From: an uncultured Eubacteriales bacterium
GTDB lineage: Bacteria; Bacillota; Clostridia; Oscillospirales; Acutalibacteraceae
NCBI GenBank assembly: GCA_934444365.1
Contig: CAKSCM010000025.1
Span: forward strand, 1 to 21,944
DNA length: 21,944 nucleotides
Direction of reading: 5' to 3'
Below the pieces are notes generated by a model, which saw nothing but the letters and a program-made list of their open reading frames with translations, was not told the origin of the DNA and did not search any database. Made by a program: the position numbers and the translations under genes. Of the stretch, positions 1 to 8,082 are shown piece by piece; positions within the stretch are counted from its first letter, which is position 1; every line of letters starts with the position of its first letter.

Positions 1-14
1 ATCATGGCGGAGGG

Positions 15-59
15 GCAATCCAAGGACATAGGCGGACGGCGCGTATGTCTTTGGATTGC
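15..59 (+). promoter_or_regulatory. Long stem-loop upstream of tasA-like gene
   Basis: Positions 15-30 and 44-59 are complementary over 16 bp with one G-T (G-U in RNA) pair, enclosing a 13-nt GC-rich loop. No T-run follows, so this is not a normal intrinsic terminator. It lies about 70 bases upstream of the first gene. It could be a transcript-stabilising or processing hairpin, or part of an upstream operon end. The inverted repeat is seen directly; its role is inferred. Confidence 0.55.
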
Positions 60-128
60 TTTGATGCAAACGCGGGATGTACGCGCTTACATATTGCCAT
101 TGAAATATAATAAGGAGGTCATTTAAAA

Positions 129-1304
129 ATGACAAGCAGTAAAAACACCAAAAGAGCGCTGTTTACAAGCGTTCTCGCCGTGCTTATGTGTGTTGCAATG
201 CTCGTTGGTACCACATTCGCATGGTTCACCGATACCGCGTCTACAGCGGTTAACAAGATCCAGGCCGGAAATCTTCACGTTAAAGTGATGTTCAGCACCG
301 ACATGGTCAAGTGGAGCGACGTTAAAGAAGACACCAAGCTCCTTAGAGACGACACCCTTTGGGAGCCCGGCCATACCGAGGTTGTATACCTTAAGGTGGT
401 TAATTCCGGAAATCTGGCTCTCAAGTATGAAATGAGAACCAACAGCTATTCGCGCGGCGATTACTGCAGGAATGCCGATGGCAAGTATTTTTATCTTGAT
501 AAATATCTGAAGATAGGTATTGCCGAAACTCAGGCGGCCTTTACATCGCGTGATTCCGCTATAAATGCAATCGCGAACAGCGAGCATGCACTTGCTAAGA
601 AACTCCAGCTTACAAACGGCTGGGCTACCCTTGAGCCCGAGGAGGAGTCGGCACCTTTTGCAATGGTTATTTATATGCCCACCACGGTAGGCAACGAAGC
701 AAACAATGTGAATCCTAAGCGCACTCCGTCGGTTAAGGATTTAACCCTTCTTGTTAACGCCATTCAGGCTCCGGTAGAATTCGACAGCTTTGACAATACT
801 TATGATGAGACCGCTCCGACTACCTTGGAAAGGGTTGAGTTCAACGGCGGAAATCACACCATTACCAACGAGAGCTTTTTGGCAGACGGCGGCTACGGCG
901 TTATTCATGTTGTAAACGGTAATGTCACTGTCAACAACACCAACGTTATAGCTCGTGAGGAAGATATCAAAACCGGTAATTACGCAATAGCTGTTCAGGC
1001 GGAATATGACTCTGTAGTTACAATTAACGGCGGTCGTTTTGAACAGATAATCACCGGCGATTCCGATATGTACGAGTTGTTCTATGCCAGCGAGAATGCA
1101 CAGGTCATAATCAATGACGGAATCTTCAAGTGTGCAACTCCGAAGTGGACACTTAACTGCAAGGATGGCGAAAACGCTAAATTTATTGTTAACGGCGGTC
1201 GCTTCTATAAGTTTAACCCCGAAACCGATAACCCGGGCGAGGTTGTTCTCGGCGAAGGCTGCACCGTGACAACCGACGGCGATTGGTACGTCGTTTCCAA
1301 GTAA
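129..1304 (+). CDS. TasA/CalY-like exported protein with SipW-type signal
   Basis: A 391-aa exported protein. The N-terminus has basic residues, a hydrophobic core (about residues 12-30) and then TTFAWFTDT followed by a short Ala/Ser/Thr stretch and NKIQAGNLHVKV. This is the signal and junction type recognised by SipW-like signal peptidases in TasA/CalY biofilm-fibre proteins. The middle (about 35-220) is the beta-rich TasA-like region. The C-terminal third carries spaced short motifs (VTINGGRF, VIINDGIF, FIVNGGRF) suggesting a beta-helix or adhesin-like fold. The start is fixed by a strong AAGGAGGT site 9 bases upstream of the ATG. The next gene encodes a second SipW-type protein, so the two probably form a surface or matrix locus; the cognate peptidase is not in the window. 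A fibre or matrix role is inferred from the family, and the exact function is unknown. Confidence 0.75.
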   Translation: MTSSKNTKRALFTSVLAVLMCVAMLVGTTFAWFTDTASTAVNKIQAGNLHVKVMFSTDMVKWSDVKEDTKLLRDDTLWEPGHTEVVYLKVVNSGNLALKYEMRTNSYSRGDYCRNADGKYFYLDKYLKIGIAETQAAFTSRDSAINAIANSEHALAKKLQLTNGWATLEPEEESAPFAMVIYMPTTVGNEANNVNPKRTPSVKDLTLLVNAIQAPVEFDSFDNTYDETAPTTLERVEFNGGNHTITNESFLADGGYGVIHVVNGNVTVNNTNVIAREEDIKTGNYAIAVQAEYDSVVTINGGRFEQIITGDSDMYELFYASENAQVIINDGIFKCATPKWTLNCKDGENAKFIVNGGRFYKFNPETDNPGEVVLGEGCTVTTDGDWYVVSK

Positions 1305-1325
1305 TTAATTGCTTGATTTTTTAAG

Positions 1326-1381
1326 TTCAAGTCAGCTTGAATTTAAAGTCCTCTCCGTCCGGGAATTTTCGGGCGGAGGGG
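1326..1381 (+). other. Two intergenic hairpins after the tasA-like gene
   Basis: TTCAAG/CTTGAA (1326-1341) forms a small hairpin. Positions 1350-1361 and 1370-1381 form a 12-bp GC-rich stem with two G-U pairs and an 8-nt loop. No T-run follows either stem, so they look more like 3'-end protection or processing structures than a complete terminator. They would allow the first gene's message to be more stable than the second's. Confidence 0.5.
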
Positions 1382-1382
1382 T

Positions 1383-1481
1383 AATCAAAGGGCATAAACT
1401 GTCGCATGGCAGGAGTCTCGAAAATACGTTGTTTCGATTTTCGGCTTTTGTTTTTTTATTTTTAGTTTGTACCCTTTGATT
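1383..1481 (+). promoter_or_regulatory. Structured leader/attenuator-like region before second exported protein
   Basis: Positions 1383-1400 and 1464-1481 are complementary over 18 positions with one mismatch and one G-U pair. They enclose about 63 nt. Inside is a smaller hairpin, CGAAAAT (1419-1425) with ATTTTCG (1437-1443), followed by a long T-rich stretch to 1463 that resembles an intrinsic terminator. A terminator nested in a long-range stem suggests attenuation or a structured 5' leader. I could not match it to a known riboswitch class by eye. Confidence 0.5.
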
Positions 1482-1558
1482 GCCCAAGATATAAACAAAC
1501 AAACAAACTAACTAACAACGAAAGGGGAGCTCCCGGTAAAACGGGACACAGTAGTTGT

Positions 1559-2602
1559 ATGACATTTTTTGTTATAGTTGCTGTTTTGGCGCTTGTTTCG
1601 CTTGCGGTCAGCGGCGCTGTGGTGTCTTTGCACCGCTTTAATAACAAGACCGAAGAGATTTGCGAGCGTCTTGAAAACACGGGAAATGACACCGAATACA
1701 AGCTTGTAAAAAGAGAGCTTGATTGCCACTATTTAACCCTTATTCCGTTTGTAAATAACAAGAATTCGCTTAAGGTTTACAGCTTCTTTTACAAGGGAAG
1801 ACATATGCGCGCGGACAAAAAGAGCGATACATTGAGCCATATTTTAATGCCGAGCATACTCGGTATTGCCATTTGCGCTACCTGCATTTGTACGGCGACC
1901 TGGGCGTGGTTCAGCACGGCTCAGACCAACAGCGTTCAGCAGATAAAGGCGGCCGAGTATTCGCTGAGTGTATATGTCACCGATGACAATACCGGAGAAG
2001 CCGTTTCAGGCGAGAGCGAAGTCGAATTCAAGCTTTCACAGGGCAGCTATACCGTAAAGCTTACGGCTGATAAAACGGCCGAAAAGGGCTACGGTAAGGT
2101 CAGCGACGGCAGCGGTGAATTTGTTACCGATGTTATAGTAAAGGGCGGCAGCCTTACCTTTAAATACGTTGTATCGGGTGAGGAAACCCTTGTTTTTTCA
2201 AGCAGCTGGGGTGTTCCGGAGGAGTCGGCTGTGAACCTTAAAGAGGGCGATGTGATCGACCGTACGACGGGGAATAATTCGGCCGATACAGTATTACCGT
2301 CGGAAAATCAAATGCCGGTTGCTTTTGTTTCAGCAAAGGCAGCCGATGCATCGGGATCGATTCCCGATAATGAGAGCAATACATTGCGCGCCGACAGTAC
2401 AACCTCCGTTGCGAGCGCCAATGATACGTCATCTTCCGGAATAAATGACGGCACCGACGAGTCGGAAATTAACGAGAGTGCGGCGTCGGAGGCTTTATCG
2501 GCGGCCGAAAGCTCGGAACAGACAACCGAAACCGGCGATAAAGTCGAGAATGAGAATCGAATTGCACCGGATAGCGCGATTTCGGCTTCCGGCGAAAATT
2601 AA
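1559..2602 (+). CDS. Membrane/exported protein with internal SipW-type signal and acidic tail
   Basis: A 347-aa protein of unknown function. Residues 1-20 are strongly hydrophobic and are followed by a roughly 75-residue charged segment. A second hydrophobic segment (about residues 96-118) leads into TWAWFSTAQTNSVQQIKAAEYSLSV, the same SipW-type junction as in the upstream gene. A beta-rich domain follows (about 120-230) and then a long low-complexity Ser/Glu/Asp/Ala tail. The signal sits about 100 residues into the protein, which is unusual. Either the first segment is a real membrane anchor, or translation starts at an internal Met near 1805, which has a weak AAGGGA site upstream. The annotated ATG has no clear ribosome binding site. 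Same strand as the TasA-like gene and probably part of the same surface locus. Confidence 0.6.
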   Translation: MTFFVIVAVLALVSLAVSGAVVSLHRFNNKTEEICERLENTGNDTEYKLVKRELDCHYLTLIPFVNNKNSLKVYSFFYKGRHMRADKKSDTLSHILMPSILGIAICATCICTATWAWFSTAQTNSVQQIKAAEYSLSVYVTDDNTGEAVSGESEVEFKLSQGSYTVKLTADKTAEKGYGKVSDGSGEFVTDVIVKGGSLTFKYVVSGEETLVFSSSWGVPEESAVNLKEGDVIDRTTGNNSADTVLPSENQMPVAFVSAKAADASGSIPDNESNTLRADSTTSVASANDTSSSGINDGTDESEINESAASEALSAAESSEQTTETGDKVENENRIAPDSAISASGEN

Positions 2603-2727
2603 GTCTGTCAGAGGAAATCGCAGCAGCGAAAATGAATACAATTACGAATTATAGGATATATTAAAAAACCGTTATTCTGCATGACCGGCGTTATATTATG
2701 CGCGGTTTAATGCGAATTTGAATTTAA

Positions 2728-2778
2728 AAAAGCGGCGCCGCATGTCGAATGTGCAGCGCCGCTTTTCCCTTTTTTTAT
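2728..2778 (+). terminator. Intrinsic terminator after second exported protein
   Basis: A stem of AAAAGCGGCGC with GCGCCGCTTTT (2728-2738 and 2756-2766) is followed by a T-rich tail. It is the clear transcription end of the two-gene surface locus. Confidence 0.85.
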
Positions 2779-2957
2779 AACGTTTTTATAGGAAGTTGCA
2801 CAATTTTTAAAAAACGGAAAACGCTTAAGAGGCACCGATGAAAGTTAAAAAACAAACAGAAAACGGCCTGTATCGGGCGATGATCGGCAGGCGGCCGGAA
2901 GGCGGTTTTGCCGACAAAAAACGCATATTTCCTTATATGTTAATTTGTGTTTTATGC

Positions 2958-2986
2958 TTGACTAAAGAGGCTGTCTGGGGTAAAAT
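2958..2986 (+). promoter_or_regulatory. Sigma-A promoter for structured RNA
   Basis: TTGACT at 2958-2963, a 17-bp spacer and TAAAAT at 2981-2986, placing the start near 2993, just before the structured RNA. Of the gene-less stretch from 2603, the part before this promoter holds only the terminator at 2728-2778 and a doubtful 50-codon reading frame. Confidence 0.65.
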
Positions 2987-2992
2987 ATAAAT

Positions 2993-3200
2993 GAAAAAAG
3001 GACACTCCTGCCTTGTACGCGGACCGCGCTTATTATAACCCTACAAGCTTTTTTATCAGGGGTCCGACTTCTTCGGCGGGTATGCAGACCTCCCGGTAGT
3101 TTTACCGGATGTTGGGAGCACAAAACCGGAGAGAGGACACCCGCCTGCTTATTATATGCAGGTTATCACTAAGCGCATTACGGCAAGGCGGGGGTATTGC
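2993..3200 (+). ncRNA. ssrS: 6S-like structured RNA
   Basis: A roughly 200-nt transcript is predicted from its own promoter. Its ends pair over 12 bp (3004-3015 with 3184-3195, including G-U pairs). The middle contains a stacked hairpin: GGCGGGT pairs with ACCCGCC, CTCCC with GGGAG, and CCGGTA with TACCGG at the tip. The opposing strands between the closing and terminal stems are A/T-rich and would stay open. The length, closing stem, central bubble and terminal stem match the general architecture of 6S RNA, which mimics an open promoter to bind the sigma-A holoenzyme. It is not tmRNA, RNase P RNA or SRP RNA by the motifs I can check. The 6S assignment rests on architecture only; another structured RNA is possible. 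Confidence 0.5.
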
Positions 3201-3243
3201 GTTTTATCCGATCGGATTCTTTTAAAATAAAGTAAAAAAACAG

Positions 3244-3272
3244 TTGCATTTTGTTTTGCTTTGTGATATTAT
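3244..3272 (+). promoter_or_regulatory. Promoter of rpmE
   Basis: TTGCAT (3244-3249), a 17-bp spacer and TATTAT (3267-3272). The start would give a leader of roughly 35-40 nt, short enough to hold a ribosomal-protein autoregulatory element, which I cannot confirm by eye. Confidence 0.6.
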
Positions 3273-3316
3273 ATTCACACTGACCCTGTGCAAAAGGTGC
3301 GAAAGAGGTGAAAGGT

Positions 3317-3520
3317 ATGAAGAAGGGAATACATCCCGATTATGAGACCACCGTCATCAAGTGTGCGTGCGGAAACGAGATAGAAACACGTTCGACTAAG
3401 AAGGATATACGCATCGATATATGCTCAAAATGCCATCCGTTCTTTACCGGCAAACAGAAGCTGGTTGACACCGGCGGACGCGTTGAGCGTTTCAACAAGC
3501 GTTTCAATATGGGCAAGTAA
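3317..3520 (+). CDS. rpmE: Ribosomal protein L31 (zinc-binding type)
   Basis: A 67-aa protein beginning MKKGIHPDY, the standard L31 start. It has the zinc ligands CACGN near the N-terminus and CSKCHPFFTG in the centre, then a basic end (ERFNKRF). The Cys pairs mark the zinc-containing form, which can release its metal or be replaced by a Cys-less paralogue under zinc limitation in other Firmicutes. A GTG at 3308 is in frame, but the AGAGGTGA at 3304-3311 sits correctly for the ATG at 3317. L31 binds the large subunit near the central protuberance. The gene has its own promoter and terminator and is probably monocistronic. Confidence 0.93.
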   Translation: MKKGIHPDYETTVIKCACGNEIETRSTKKDIRIDICSKCHPFFTGKQKLVDTGGRVERFNKRFNMGK

Positions 3521-3570
3521 TTTGTTTTTGTCCGTAAAAAAGCGAAAAGCGCGGTTTCATAGCTGAAACT

Positions 3571-3630
3571 AACCGTTTGACAGCGCCCTTTTAAAAATCA
3601 GGCGGCGTGCTGTCGGCGGTTTTTTCTTTT
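3571..3630 (+). terminator. Terminator after rpmE
   Basis: AACCG...GACAGC near 3571-3584 pairs with GCTGTC...CGGTT near 3609-3621, with an inner GCGCC/GGCGGC pairing, followed by TTTTTTCTTTTTT. A second small hairpin (GTTTCA/TGAAAC near 3555-3570) precedes it. Confidence 0.7.
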
Positions 3631-3891
3631 TTGGCTTTTTGTTCTGCCGAACAGAGAAGCGATTTTGTCGGGTGAATATTTTTTCTTTTATGAAAACCAA
3701 CTTAATCAGTCGGTACGGCCGCTTAGAAAAGATATGTTTTTTCGCCGGATATGCCTGCTGAATCCGCCGATATCGGATTTTGCATTTTAAACTTTTCGGG
3801 TGCACAGATAGGGGAAACGGAGCCTTTTGGGGCACGGTGTGTCTTATCGGAACAATCTTTAAGTAAAAACGGATGAAGGGAAAGCTTTAAG

Positions 3892-4434
3892 GTGTTCAGA
3901 GTCAAATCTGTAATAATGGACCAAAACGCCGTTTTCAGGGCGCTCAGGCGTATTTCATATGAGATAATCGAAAAAAATCGCGGTTGCGACGGGCTTTGCC
4001 TTGTCGGCGTTTGCCGCCGCGGTGTTCCGCTGGCGAGTATGATTGCCGAGAATATAAAGGCGGTCGAGGGGATAGACGTACCCTTCGGCAAGCTTGATAT
4101 AACCATGTATAGGGACGATATATCCAAGGTGACCCCCGATCCTGTCATTAATTCCACCGATATTCCGTTTGACACTACGGGTAAGCATGTTGTGCTTATT
4201 GATGACGTCATTTTTACCGGGCGGACGGCCCGTGCGGCGATTGACGCGATTGTGGCGACGGGGCGGCCGGCTACGGTAAGGTTGGCCGTGCTTATTGACA
4301 GGGGACACCGCGAATTTCCCATTCGGCCCGATTTTGTGGGAAAAAACATTCCCACCTCCAGAAGCGAGCTCATAGCGGTCAAGGTTCCGGAATACGATTC
4401 GGATTGCTGCGTTGAGCTGCTTGAAAACGCTTAA
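3892..4434 (+). CDS. pyrR: PyrR bifunctional pyrimidine regulator / uracil phosphoribosyltransferase
   Basis: A 180-aa protein of normal PyrR length. The phosphoribosyl-pyrophosphate loop is visible as VVLIDDVIFTGRTARAAIDAI (about residues 101-121). The N-terminal VIMDQNAVFRALRRISYEIIEKNRG and the DITMYRDD segment are typical of PyrR. PyrR binds UMP/UTP and attenuates pyr operons by binding leader RNA, and it also converts uracil plus PRPP to UMP. The GTG at 3892 gives the expected family N-terminus; an internal ATG at 3916 is possible, and the ribosome binding site (GAAGGG) is rather far upstream. It stands alone here: no other pyr gene follows, and I could not identify a PyrR-binding loop in the upstream 120 bases. 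Confidence 0.9.
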   Translation: MFRVKSVIMDQNAVFRALRRISYEIIEKNRGCDGLCLVGVCRRGVPLASMIAENIKAVEGIDVPFGKLDITMYRDDISKVTPDPVINSTDIPFDTTGKHVVLIDDVIFTGRTARAAIDAIVATGRPATVRLAVLIDRGHREFPIRPDFVGKNIPTSRSELIAVKVPEYDSDCCVELLENA

Positions 4435-4472
4435 AACGCATTTGCCTTTCAGGTTTGCAGCTGCAATATAAT

Positions 4473-4517
4473 AAAGCCGTCGGTTATCTATAAATTAAGA
4501 TAACCGGCGGCTTTTGT
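4473..4517 (+). terminator. Intrinsic terminator after pyrR
   Basis: A 17-bp stem (4473-4489 with 4498-4514, one G-U pair) with an 8-nt A/T loop and a short T tail. It separates pyrR from the convergent sigE gene. The remaining 4518-4703 shows only a small CCGATT/AATCGG palindrome near 4683-4695. Confidence 0.85.
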
Positions 4518-4703
4518 ATTGATCACGGGGAATAAGCCATGTCGGTATGAATCGTGTTTGTCCGGATTGGTAGGCCCGTCGTGGCGCACCGGGGCGGTGG
4601 GAGTTTATCGCACTTTAAAAGATGTTTGTTGCAGGCATAATTTTTCGGTGTAATGCTAACGTGTTGCGCCGGGCAGGTATAAACCGATTTAATCGGAAGA
4701 AGC

Positions 4704-5411
4704 TTACGACGCGCGCTCGAGCTCCTTTTTCAGCCGTTCGATTATTCGCTTTTCAAGGCGTGATATGTACGACTGTGAAATTCCGAGAATGTCGGCAACC
4801 TCCTTTTGTGTGTGCTCGTTTGAGCCGTTTAAACCGAAGCGCATAGACATTATCTGCCTTTCGCGTTCGGGAAGCTTTGAGACAAGCTCCCTTAAAAGAT
4901 GGTTTTCCGCCTCGCGCTCGACTCCCCGGCCGGTTATATCGCCGTCGCTTCCCAGAACGTCGGATAAAAGCAGCTCGTTACCGTCCCAATCGGTTTTAAG
5001 GGGTTCATCAATGGAGATTTCGCTCTTAAGGCTTGATGATTTGCGGAGATACATAAGAATCTCGTTTTCTATGCAGCGCGACGCATAGGTCGCAAGCTTT
5101 ATGTTTTTTTCGCGCTTGAAGGTCGATACCGCCTTTATAAGCCCTATTGTTCCTATCGACACAAGATCCTCGGTCGACGCACCTACGGTTTCGAATTTTC
5201 GTGCTATGTAAACAACAAGCCGTAAATTGTGGACTATAAGCAGCTCCTTTGCGGTTTTACTGCCTTCGGAAAGGGCCGCGATTAGCTCCTCCTCGCGCTG
5301 CTTTGTAAGCGGCTCCGGCAGGGTGGCCGGTCCGTTTATGTAATAGGTTGTTCCGGGGAACAGCCGCATCAAAAGCTTTTTTATACGTATATACAAATTG
5401 GATAAAAGCAT
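4704..5411 (-). CDS. sigE: Sporulation sigma factor SigE (mother cell, early)
   Basis: A 235-aa sigma-70 family factor closely matching SigE. Region 2 contains NLRLVVYIARKFE, DLVSIGTIGLIKAVSTF and KLATYASRCIENEILMYLR. The DWDGNELLLSDVLG segment follows, and region 4 carries the helix-turn-helix QKEVADILGISQSYISRLEKRIIERLKKEL. The N-terminal 25-30 residues (MLLSNLYIRIKKLLMRLFPG) correspond to the pro-sequence removed in the mother cell. The frame extends 10 codons upstream to a TTG at 5441, but the ATG at 5411 aligns with the usual pro-SigE start. It lies downstream of spoIIGA on the same strand, the classic spoIIG arrangement, though with an unusually long gap of about 240 bases. Confidence 0.93.
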   Translation of the reverse strand: MLLSNLYIRIKKLLMRLFPGTTYYINGPATLPEPLTKQREEELIAALSEGSKTAKELLIVHNLRLVVYIARKFETVGASTEDLVSIGTIGLIKAVSTFKREKNIKLATYASRCIENEILMYLRKSSSLKSEISIDEPLKTDWDGNELLLSDVLGSDGDITGRGVEREAENHLLRELVSKLPERERQIMSMRFGLNGSNEHTQKEVADILGISQSYISRLEKRIIERLKKELERAS

Positions 5412-5651
5412 TTTTATTCTATGACAGGAACCGGCAGTCAAAGCAGCAAAACGGCGTTTTAAAGCACGGCGAAAAAGGTATTCGCTTTAAAAATGTACTG
5501 CCGGGAAAACATCACCGTGCATTTTTTAGTCTTATTGCATGCGTTATTTTGCTTTAAAGCCGTAAAAAGGCTGTCGGCTCCGGTCATGTGCCCCCCCTTC
5601 TTTTTATGACGCTTTGTTATTGGTTTTTTCTATAGTGTTTTTTTGTAACAG

Positions 5652-6629
5652 TTATTTAATATGTGATTTTATGTGATTTATGTGTTTGTCGTCAGAGGCC
5701 TTTTTTAAGCGGCGGCTTATAATATCGGCCGATACGACGGGGGAAGCTTCGAGCGCTGCCGAGAGGACATCCGGTGATATAACGGCGTCAAAGCCGTCGG
5801 AGAGCTTTTTGTCGGTCGCGGCAATTACGCATTGACCGAGCGAGTAGACGCAGTTTTCGTTGTAAAAATAAAGGTTATCGGGCAAAAAAGCCGGAAGTAT
5901 TCCCGAGGCGGCAACGCCGGAATAGGGAACAAGTCGGTATTTCCCCGGTCTTTTGTCGGGTGGAACCGATGCGGATATATCGATGAAAAAGGGCAGCGCG
6001 CACGGCGGTATAAGGCATTTAATGCTGTCGTAAGACGCTATTATAACCGGACGGGAGTCAAACATATCGCAGAGCGAGTGGCCGGTATCGGCCAGTGCGG
6101 TAATTTCGGTAAAGCAGCCGTCGAGCTCTATTAACAGCCGGTATGTATCCTGTCTTGAATGGGTCCGCCGCCAAATGCGGCGGCATAAAAGCGATATTCC
6201 GTAAAATGCGGCGGCGCCGAAGATCAGTGCGGCAGGCGACATGTTTATGTAAAACGAGCCGTTGTCCAGAACGTTCGCCTCGAGCGGAAAGAGGGCGCAT
6301 GCGGCGATAATTACACCTGCAAAGGCAACCGAGGCCGCGATAAATCCGAAATACAGCTTAAAAAACGATTGAATATATCTTCGTCCTTTTTTAATGCCGA
6401 AGGCGGTAAGCACCATTGCACCTGATATCGCGAGCGATAAAATCACGCCGATTGCACGGGGCGTTTCGGGCAGGAACACCGTCAGTGAATATGCGGCACC
6501 TATACCGGCCGCCAGGGCGAGCCTCCAGAGCTTTATTTTCTCAGTAAAGAATTTTCCAGTTATGCAAAGAAGCAGTCCGTCTACCGTAAAATTCAGCAAA
6601 AACAGCACATCGGCATATATTGTTTGCAT
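5652..6629 (-). CDS. spoIIGA: SpoIIGA pro-sigma-E processing peptidase
   Basis: A 325-aa protein. The N-terminal half (about 1-150) has five hydrophobic membrane segments. The C-terminal half is an aspartic-protease-like domain with the signature ALADTGHSLCD, so the catalytic Asp is about residue 181. It cleaves the pro-sequence of SigE in the mother cell at the sporulation septum and is activated by SpoIIR from the forespore. The ATG start has only a weak upstream site. A TATAAT lies about 35-40 bases upstream on the minus strand without a clear -35 at standard spacing, as expected for a Spo0A-activated promoter; I could not find a perfect Spo0A box. sigE follows in the same direction. Confidence 0.92.
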   Translation of the reverse strand: MQTIYADVLFLLNFTVDGLLLCITGKFFTEKIKLWRLALAAGIGAAYSLTVFLPETPRAIGVILSLAISGAMVLTAFGIKKGRRYIQSFFKLYFGFIAASVAFAGVIIAACALFPLEANVLDNGSFYINMSPAALIFGAAAFYGISLLCRRIWRRTHSRQDTYRLLIELDGCFTEITALADTGHSLCDMFDSRPVIIASYDSIKCLIPPCALPFFIDISASVPPDKRPGKYRLVPYSGVAASGILPAFLPDNLYFYNENCVYSLGQCVIAATDKKLSDGFDAVISPDVLSAALEASPVVSADIISRRLKKASDDKHINHIKSHIK

Positions 6630-6686
6630 TTATCATCACTTCGCAGCTTATCTGTTTTATGCTTTTATATTATATTGTCCGAAATG

Positions 6687-6716
6687 AAAAAACGGTCGCT
6701 CGGCGTACCGTTTTTT
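6687..6716 (-). terminator. Intrinsic terminator between PucR-type gene and spoIIGA
   Basis: A perfect 10-bp stem, AAAAAACGGT (6687-6696) with ACCGTTTTTT (6707-6716). It ends transcription of the PucR-type gene before spoIIGA and can act in both directions. Confidence 0.8.
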
Positions 6717-6793
6717 CGGTCGCAAGCAGCCGTAAAAAATTGTTTTAAGCAATAAATTAAAGGAAAATGCTTTTATGTGAACCAAAACGCCGG

Positions 6794-7984
6794 TTATTCG
6801 CCTCGGCGGTCATCGCTTTTAAAAATAAACAGCTCATCGTGGCCGAGCAGAATCAGCGCACAGCAAAGGGAGAAAAAACAGTCGGTAAGCTCGGCCGGCG
6901 AGCACATATCGTTTAAGAATTCGTCACGGATCTTGCGCATACGGTAAAGCACGGTGTTGCGATGTGTAAAAAGGCGGTTTGCGGTGTCGATTACCGAGCG
7001 GCGGCATACAAGATAGGTAAAAAGGGTCAGACACAGCTCGCTTTTTTCGTTTTTATCGTACAGAAAAAGCCTTTTAATTCCTTCGTGGGTAATGGAAAAA
7101 TCTTTGTTTTCGGCCATTATCCGCACAAGCGCCGTATAATCGTCGGCGTAAGCAATCGAAAAACCCGAGTTTTTATCGGTGAGATATTTCATGACCGAGC
7201 CGGCAAGAGTATAGCACTTTTTCAGGTCGTAAAGACAGCCTATAACCGGGGATATCACCGCTTTCAGTCCGTAATCCTTTGAAAAAGCGCCAAGGTCATC
7301 GATATCGTGATCCTTGTGAATAAAGGCTATTACTTCGCCCGAATACAAAAACGGATGGCTCGCGCTGAAGCGCTTTTGCATGATTTCGGTAAGGCGGGGA
7401 GTGCTTTCAAAATCCAAAGCGGTCTCATCCCGGCGGATAAGTACAAACCGTTCGGGCGAAAAATGGGCGAGAAAGGTGCCGGCGGTGCGTTTTTCAAAAA
7501 TTTGTTTATCGTTATATTTTCCGTCGAGCAGCTCGGTAAGTATCTGAAAGGCCGTATCACCGGGTGAGCCGGAGGAGTTGAGCTCCGCGAAAAACTGCTT
7601 AGCAATAAGCTTTTCGGCAAAGCCGAGAGTGCCGTCCTCCAATTGTGCGCTTTGTAAGGGAAGATACAGCATAAAACCGAGCTGTACGCCGTCGGACGAC
7701 AGATTTTTTGCGGTGCATCGGTGCTTTGATACGTTAAAGGATACGGGATCTTCCCTTTGAAGGCCTTGCTGTATTACAGCACACATAGGCAGCGGAAGCT
7801 CGCTGTGGCTGACGGCAAGCCTCAACTCCGGATCCTCGAGCTTTTCCTCCCCGGCGCACGCGACTATGTGAAAGGCATTGTCGGTGATTATTACGGGGCA
7901 ATCGGTATCGGCCGATACAAGCGAAGTAAGGCTTTTAAGAGAATTGTTTTGTAAAAAGGTGTTAAACAGCAGTTCTTTATTCAT
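6794..7984 (-). CDS. PucR/CdaR-type transcriptional regulator
   Basis: A 396-aa protein. The C-terminal helix-turn-helix (about residues 315-380) contains LFTYLVCRRSVIDTANRLFTHRNTVLYRMRKI, the typical PucR C-terminal domain with its RNTVLYRM signature. The N-terminal region (about 20-110) resembles a small-ligand sensing domain (VIITDNAFHIVACAGEE), and the middle is a degenerate linker domain without recognisable catalytic residues. Family members activate purine, sugar-acid or amino-acid catabolic genes; the ligand is unknown here. It starts at an ATG with AAGGGG upstream. It is divergent from the small heat-shock gene and its promoter abuts that gene's promoter, so it may control that gene or itself. 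No catabolic operon is adjacent. Confidence 0.75.
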   Translation of the reverse strand: MNKELLFNTFLQNNSLKSLTSLVSADTDCPVIITDNAFHIVACAGEEKLEDPELRLAVSHSELPLPMCAVIQQGLQREDPVSFNVSKHRCTAKNLSSDGVQLGFMLYLPLQSAQLEDGTLGFAEKLIAKQFFAELNSSGSPGDTAFQILTELLDGKYNDKQIFEKRTAGTFLAHFSPERFVLIRRDETALDFESTPRLTEIMQKRFSASHPFLYSGEVIAFIHKDHDIDDLGAFSKDYGLKAVISPVIGCLYDLKKCYTLAGSVMKYLTDKNSGFSIAYADDYTALVRIMAENKDFSITHEGIKRLFLYDKNEKSELCLTLFTYLVCRRSVIDTANRLFTHRNTVLYRMRKIRDEFLNDMCSPAELTDCFFSLCCALILLGHDELFIFKSDDRRGE

Positions 7985-8031
7985 TGTAATACCCCTTTAT
8001 TTGTGCTCAAAGCATAATATATATTACATGT

Positions 8032-8076
8032 ATTATACCATAAGCTTATTTACACTGCAATACGTTGTGCTATAAT
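8032..8076. promoter_or_regulatory. Abutting divergent promoters (PucR-type gene / hsp20)
   Basis: Plus strand: TTTACA (8049-8054), a 16-bp spacer and TATAAT (8071-8076) drive hsp20. Minus strand: TTGCAG (read from 8060 to 8055), a 17-bp spacer and TATAAT (read from 8037 to 8032) drive the PucR-type gene. The two -35 boxes are directly adjacent, so RNA polymerase could probably occupy only one at a time. No CIRCE operator is visible. Confidence 0.7.
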
Positions 8077-8082
8077 AAGGAC

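Noticed and set aside
2838..2990. A 50-codon plus-strand frame (ATG, weak AGAGGC site, ends TAA)
   Set aside because: Its end overlaps the promoter of the structured RNA, it has no recognisable domain, and the ribosome binding site is weak; probably chance.
3770..3891. PyrR-binding attenuator before pyrR
   Set aside because: No recognisable binding-loop consensus or antiterminator/terminator pair could be found in the leader.
4622..5088. Plus-strand frames over sigE
   Set aside because: They are antisense to a full-length, well-conserved sigma factor gene.
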